Both the position numbers and the translations under genes were made by a program. A stretch of DNA of 64,000 bases from Winslowiella toletana (GTDB lineage Bacteria > Pseudomonadota > Gammaproteobacteria > Enterobacterales > Enterobacteriaceae). The notes beneath the pieces were generated by a model. That model did not search any database. It was given only the letters and a program-made list of their open reading frames with translations, and had not been told where the DNA came from. Shown here in pieces: positions 60,399 through 64,000 of this stretch. The stretch spans positions 1,922,001 to 1,986,000 of the forward strand of contig NZ_JAGGMQ010000001.1 of assembly GCF_017875465.1 (NCBI RefSeq). The letters run 5' to 3'. Within the stretch, counting starts at the first letter, position 1. Every line of letters begins with the position of its first letter.

Positions 60399-62540
60399 AT
60401 GAGCACAATAATAATCATATTGGCTGTAATGCTAGCCTGCTCGATCGTAGCGGGTTGTTTCTTTTGGTACGCTATGCGGCATCGTCCGCCGATGGCGAAA
60501 CCACTGCCGTTTATCAGTCCTCCACACCGCAAACTGACTGATGAAGAACGCGTGGCCGTTGAGCGCTATGTTGAATCGCTGAGCAAACGCAGCAACAGTA
60601 GCGTATTACCCGGAGGCGCCAGCACGCCGCCGGTCAAACTGATCCTCACCTCGCAAAGCAGTAATGTCTATCCGGTCACCCGGGCAATCACCCGCTATGG
60701 CCTCTCTACCGATGAACCGCATAAATGGCGCTACTACCTGGATGCCGTTGAAGTTCATCTGCCGCCCTTGTGGGAACAGTATATTGCTGACGAAAACTAT
60801 GTGGAGCTGATTAAAACCCAATCTATTCCGCTGGTGATTTCGCTTAATGGTCATTCGCTGACCAGCTACGCTTATGAACAACCGACGCTGCCACCGATGG
60901 TGCGTCCGCTGGCGCCTAATGCCTCGATTCGTAAAGAGGAAGGTGAGAATATTGAACTGCTCAGCGTGCGTAAAGAGACGCGCGAAGAGTATTCACTGTC
61001 ACGTCCCGACGGTATGCGTGAAGCGCTGGTGATCAGCTGCGCCTTGCTGCTGTTCTTTTTCAGCCTGATCGCCCCTCCCCTGCTGATGCCATGGCTGATT
61101 AGCGTCGGCATTGCGATGATTGTGGTCAGTTGCTGGTTCCTGTACCGCCAGCCAACGGAAAAAGATCTGCGTGAAATTCACTGTCTGCGTGGCGCACCGA
61201 AGCGCTGGGGACTGTTTGGTGAATCGAATCAGGGACAAATCAGCAATATCTCGTTAGGCATTATCGATCTGATCTATCCGCCGCACTGGCAGCCGTATGT
61301 CGCTCACGATTTAGGGCAGACCACCGATGTCGATATCTATCTTAATCGCCAGGTCGTACGCCAGGGGCGCTTCCTGTCGTTACAGGATGAGGTGCGTAAC
61401 TTCCCGGTGCAGTTCTGGCGTAAAAATATGGTGCTGGCCTGCGGTTCCCTGCTGGTGCTGATACTGCTGGTGAGCTGGATCCCGCTTGGCATGCCGCTGA
61501 AACTGAGCATGGCATGGATTAAAGGCACCGAAAGCATTAAGGTGACGGCGGTTGATGAACTGGAAAAAATCCCGCTGCGGGTGGGTGACAACCTTGAGGT
61601 AAGCGGTAGCGGAATGTGTTCGGTGCCGGCGAACTATCAAAGTAATCGCTCCTACACTTTTATGCCGTTCGACTGTTCAGCGATTTACTGGAATAACGCC
61701 GCGCCATTGCCTGAGCCACAGTCCGATATCATCGATAAAGCGACCGCCCTGCAAACCAGCACTAATCAGCAGCTGCATCCGCAAACCGCTACCGATCCTA
61801 AGCTTAACCCGCAACTGGCCACCGCGATTCAAAAATCGGGCATGATCCTGCTGGATGATTTTTCCGATCTGGTGCTGAAAACCCAGGATCTCTGTAGTCA
61901 GGAGCAGGACTGCGTGCGCCTGAAAAATGCGCTGGTTAATCTGGGCAATGCCAAAGACTGGGAAACGCTGGTGGAACGCGCCAACTCCGGCGCGCTGAAT
62001 GGCATGAATGTGCTGTTACGTCCGGTCAGCGCGGAAGCGCTGGAAAACCTGGTCAATACCGCCACCTCATCCTTCTTCTATCGTGAAACGCGCCGCGCCG
62101 CAGAAGCGTTAAACAGCCCACCGCCGGGCGGATTTCTGATTATCAGTGACGAAGGCCGCCAGCTGGTAAATCAGCCGCAACCGGTCATCTCGCTGTTTGA
62201 TTACAACGCGCCGGAACAGTGGGGCGAATTACAGCGCCTCGCCTCAATGCTGCTGCATACCCGCTTTGACGCCAAAGGTATTATTACCAATATTACTACT
62301 GATGCGAATGGCACCCAGCATGTGGCGCTGCACAGCGAGCCGGATGCCATCAGCCTGTGGCGCTATCTGGCAACCAGCCTGCTGTTGCTGATTGTCAGTG
62401 TGAGCCTGGTGGTCAACGCCCTGCTGGCGTTAAAACGCATTCATCGCAACCGTACGCGGATTATTGAAATTCAGCGTTACTACGATCACTGCTTTAATCA
62501 CTCCCTGACCGCTATTCAGACCGTGCGACCTCTGTTCTGA
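60399..62540 (+). CDS. igaA: Inner-membrane Rcs attenuator IgaA (YrfF/MucM)
   Basis: A 713-residue polytopic protein that restrains the Rcs envelope-stress phosphorelay by contact with RcsD and the sensing of RcsF. There are membrane helices at about residues 2-23, 205-250 (two), 340-362 and 660-685, with cytoplasmic domains between and a large periplasmic domain (370-655). The segments WRYYLDAVEVHLPPLWEQYI, LREIHCLRGAPKRWGLFGE and RLKNALVNLGNAKDWETLV match the E. coli protein. Often essential unless Rcs is inactive. Confidence 0.96.
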   Translation: MSTIIIILAVMLACSIVAGCFFWYAMRHRPPMAKPLPFISPPHRKLTDEERVAVERYVESLSKRSNSSVLPGGASTPPVKLILTSQSSNVYPVTRAITRYGLSTDEPHKWRYYLDAVEVHLPPLWEQYIADENYVELIKTQSIPLVISLNGHSLTSYAYEQPTLPPMVRPLAPNASIRKEEGENIELLSVRKETREEYSLSRPDGMREALVISCALLLFFFSLIAPPLLMPWLISVGIAMIVVSCWFLYRQPTEKDLREIHCLRGAPKRWGLFGESNQGQISNISLGIIDLIYPPHWQPYVAHDLGQTTDVDIYLNRQVVRQGRFLSLQDEVRNFPVQFWRKNMVLACGSLLVLILLVSWIPLGMPLKLSMAWIKGTESIKVTAVDELEKIPLRVGDNLEVSGSGMCSVPANYQSNRSYTFMPFDCSAIYWNNAAPLPEPQSDIIDKATALQTSTNQQLHPQTATDPKLNPQLATAIQKSGMILLDDFSDLVLKTQDLCSQEQDCVRLKNALVNLGNAKDWETLVERANSGALNGMNVLLRPVSAEALENLVNTATSSFFYRETRRAAEALNSPPPGGFLIISDEGRQLVNQPQPVISLFDYNAPEQWGELQRLASMLLHTRFDAKGIITNITTDANGTQHVALHSEPDAISLWRYLATSLLLLIVSVSLVVNALLALKRIHRNRTRIIEIQRYYDHCFNHSLTAIQTVRPLF

Positions 62541-62597
62541 CCGCTGGATAACTGTGCTACCCTGTCGCCCGGATTTTTACCTCGCGCGGAGCTATGC

Positions 62598-63269
62598 ATG
62601 TCTGATGCACTGAACTGGTCTGAAATTGATACCGTCCTGCTGGATATGGACGGCACCCTGCTTGATCTCGCTTTTGACAGCCATTTCTGGTTACAGCACG
62701 TGCCGCTAACGCTCAGCGTTAAGCGTGGCATTAGCATTGACGCCGCCAGCCAGATAATCAGCGAAAAGTACCAGGCGGTGCAGCATACGCTAAACTGGTA
62801 TTGTCTCGACTACTGGAGCCGGGAGCTGGATCTGGATATCCGCGCCATGACCTGGGAACTGCGTGAACGCGCCACCATGCGCGAGGATACCCTGCCATTT
62901 TTGCAGGCGCTGCGCAGCAGTGGCAAACGCACCATTTTGCTGACCAACGCCCATCCCTGGAATCTGGAAGTGAAGCTGGCGCAAACCGGGCTGGATCAGC
63001 ATCTTGATTTATTGCTTTCAACCCACACATTTGGTTATCCGAAGGAAGATCAACGCTTGTGGCAGGCCGTGCAGCAGCACACCGGTTTTACCCGTGCACG
63101 CACGCTGTTTATTGACGATAATGAAACGATTCTGGATGCGGCGAAACGCTGGGGCATCGGCTACTGCCTGGGCGTCAGCAATCCTGATTCCGCCCGACCG
63201 GATATCAGTTTCGCACGTCATCCGACGGTCAGTGACTATCGCAGTCTGCTATCCGCTATCGCCTTATAA
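62598..63269 (+). CDS. yrfG: HAD family hydrolase YrfG (GMP/IMP nucleotidase)
   Basis: A 223-residue HAD phosphatase. Motif I is VLLDMDGTLLDLAFD (nucleophile Asp about 17), motif II is TILLTNAHPWN, and the acidic motif is RTLFIDDNETIL. In E. coli YrfG hydrolyses GMP and IMP. It lies between igaA and hslR, 57 bases and 16 bases apart. Confidence 0.93.
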   Translation: MSDALNWSEIDTVLLDMDGTLLDLAFDSHFWLQHVPLTLSVKRGISIDAASQIISEKYQAVQHTLNWYCLDYWSRELDLDIRAMTWELRERATMREDTLPFLQALRSSGKRTILLTNAHPWNLEVKLAQTGLDQHLDLLLSTHTFGYPKEDQRLWQAVQQHTGFTRARTLFIDDNETILDAAKRWGIGYCLGVSNPDSARPDISFARHPTVSDYRSLLSAIAL

Positions 63270-63285
63270 CGCCGGGAGATAAGCA

Positions 63286-63687
63286 ATGAAAGAGAAAAGC
63301 GCTGAAGGCGTGCGACTCGATAAGTGGCTGTGGGCGGCGCGCTTTTATAAAACCCGCGCGGTGGCGCGTGAGATGGTTGAAGGTGGCAAAGTTCATTACA
63401 ACGGCCAGCGCAGTAAACCGGGCAAGCTGGTGGAGCTGAATGCCGAACTGACGTTACGTCAGGGCAATGACCAGCGTACGGTGGTGGTGCTGGCGATTAC
63501 CGATCAACGGCGTCCCGCCACCGAGGCGCAGCAGCTGTATAGCGAAAGCGCAGAAAGCATTGAGAAACGAGAAAAAGTGGCGCTGGCGCGCAAAATGAAT
63601 GCGCTGACCATGCCCCATCCGGATCGCCGCCCTGATAAAAAAGAGCGCCGCGATCTGATGAAATTTAAACATTCTGGCGACGAATAA
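63286..63687 (+). CDS. hslR: Heat-shock ribosome-associated protein Hsp15
   Basis: A 133-residue S4-domain protein that binds 50S subunits carrying a stalled peptidyl-tRNA. The S4 domain is at residues 8-70 (VRLDKWLWAARFYKTRAVAR, GGKVHYNGQRSKPGKLVE). The C-terminus is basic (HPDRRPDKKERRDLMKF). It is probably cotranscribed with yrfG and hslO; no heat-shock promoter was recognised. Confidence 0.96.
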   Translation: MKEKSAEGVRLDKWLWAARFYKTRAVAREMVEGGKVHYNGQRSKPGKLVELNAELTLRQGNDQRTVVVLAITDQRRPATEAQQLYSESAESIEKREKVALARKMNALTMPHPDRRPDKKERRDLMKFKHSGDE

Positions 63688-63696
63688 GAGAAGACT

Positions 63697-64000
63697 ATGG
63701 CCCAGCAAGACCAAATGCACCGTTACCTGTTCGAAAACTATGCCGTACGCGGTGAACTGGTCAACGTATCTAACACCTGGCGCGAAATCATTGAAGGTCA
63801 TGATTATCCACAGCCTGTTCAGCAGCTACTGGGTGAGCTGCTGGTGGCGACCAGCCTGCTGACTGCGACCCTGAAGTTTGACGGCGATATCACTGTCCAG
63901 CTGCAGGGCGATGGCGCACTGAATCTGATGGTGATCAATGGTAATAACCGTCAGGAGATGCGCGGCGTGGCGCGTACTCAGGGTGAAATTGCCGAAGGCA
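63697..64000 (+). CDS. hslO: Redox-regulated chaperone Hsp33, N-terminal part (cut by window edge)
   Basis: About 101 codons are present: [20 protein letters not shown] and [20 protein letters not shown] mark Hsp33. The four zinc cysteines that sense oxidation lie near the C-terminus, beyond the window. The start ATG is 9 bases after the hslR stop. Confidence 0.95.
   Translation, partial: MAQQDQMHRYLFENYAVRGELVNVSNTWREIIEGHDYPQPVQQLLGELLVATSLLTATLKFDGDITVQLQGDGALNLMVINGNNRQEMRGVARTQGEIAEG

Overview
The window is chromosomal DNA of an enterobacterium (Enterobacterales). From the ribosomal block at its start to hslO at its end, the gene order is that of the Escherichia coli rpsK-to-hslO region, with local insertions and losses. 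The accessory content, the GC-rich REP-like hairpins and the ERIC-type palindromes fit a Pantoea/Erwinia-like (Erwiniaceae) genome best. The genus is an inference from gene content and was not tested against a database.

Region 1 (1-18000) is translation machinery, all on the minus strand. In transcription order it holds the str operon (rpsL-rpsG-fusA-tufA), the S10 operon (rpsJ to rpsQ), the spc operon (rplN to rpmJ) and the start of the alpha operon (rpsM, rpsK cut by the window edge). The str, S10 and spc promoters, the S10 leader, the alpha-operon S4 leader and the S10-end terminator can all be placed. Between rpsJ and tufA lie a prepilin peptidase, bacterioferritin (bfr) and its ferredoxin (bfd).

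Region 2 (18000-26850) carries the tRNA 2-thiouridine relay tusBCD with the regulator yheO, the periplasmic chaperone fkpA, slyX, slyD, yheV, the electrophile-gated K+ efflux pair kefB-kefG and the ABC-F ATPase yheS.

Region 3 (26850-36390) is the accessory part. A complete taurine operon tauABCD faces a LacI-type regulator, followed by a LysE/RhtB exporter whose apparent terminator lies inside the regulator gene. After the core genes yheT-yheU-prkB comes a short AT-rich island with a DUF3289 protein, an overlapping one-helix membrane protein of DUF943 type and an orphan Hcp. I read these three as a candidate type VI secretion effector, immunity protein and tube protein.

Region 4 (36390-64000) returns to core order: yhfA, crp, yhfK, argD (with a pair of ARG boxes), pabA, the fic-yhfG toxin-antitoxin pair, ppiA, tsgA, a cytosine deaminase where E. 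coli has nirBDC-cysG, trpS, gph, rpe, dam, damX, aroB, aroK, the competence/pilus operon hofMNOPQ, mrcA, nudE, igaA, yrfG, hslR and the 5' part of hslO. Nine copies of a REP-like hairpin and two full ERIC-type palindromes are scattered between genes from 26.8 kb onward; none was seen in the ribosomal half.
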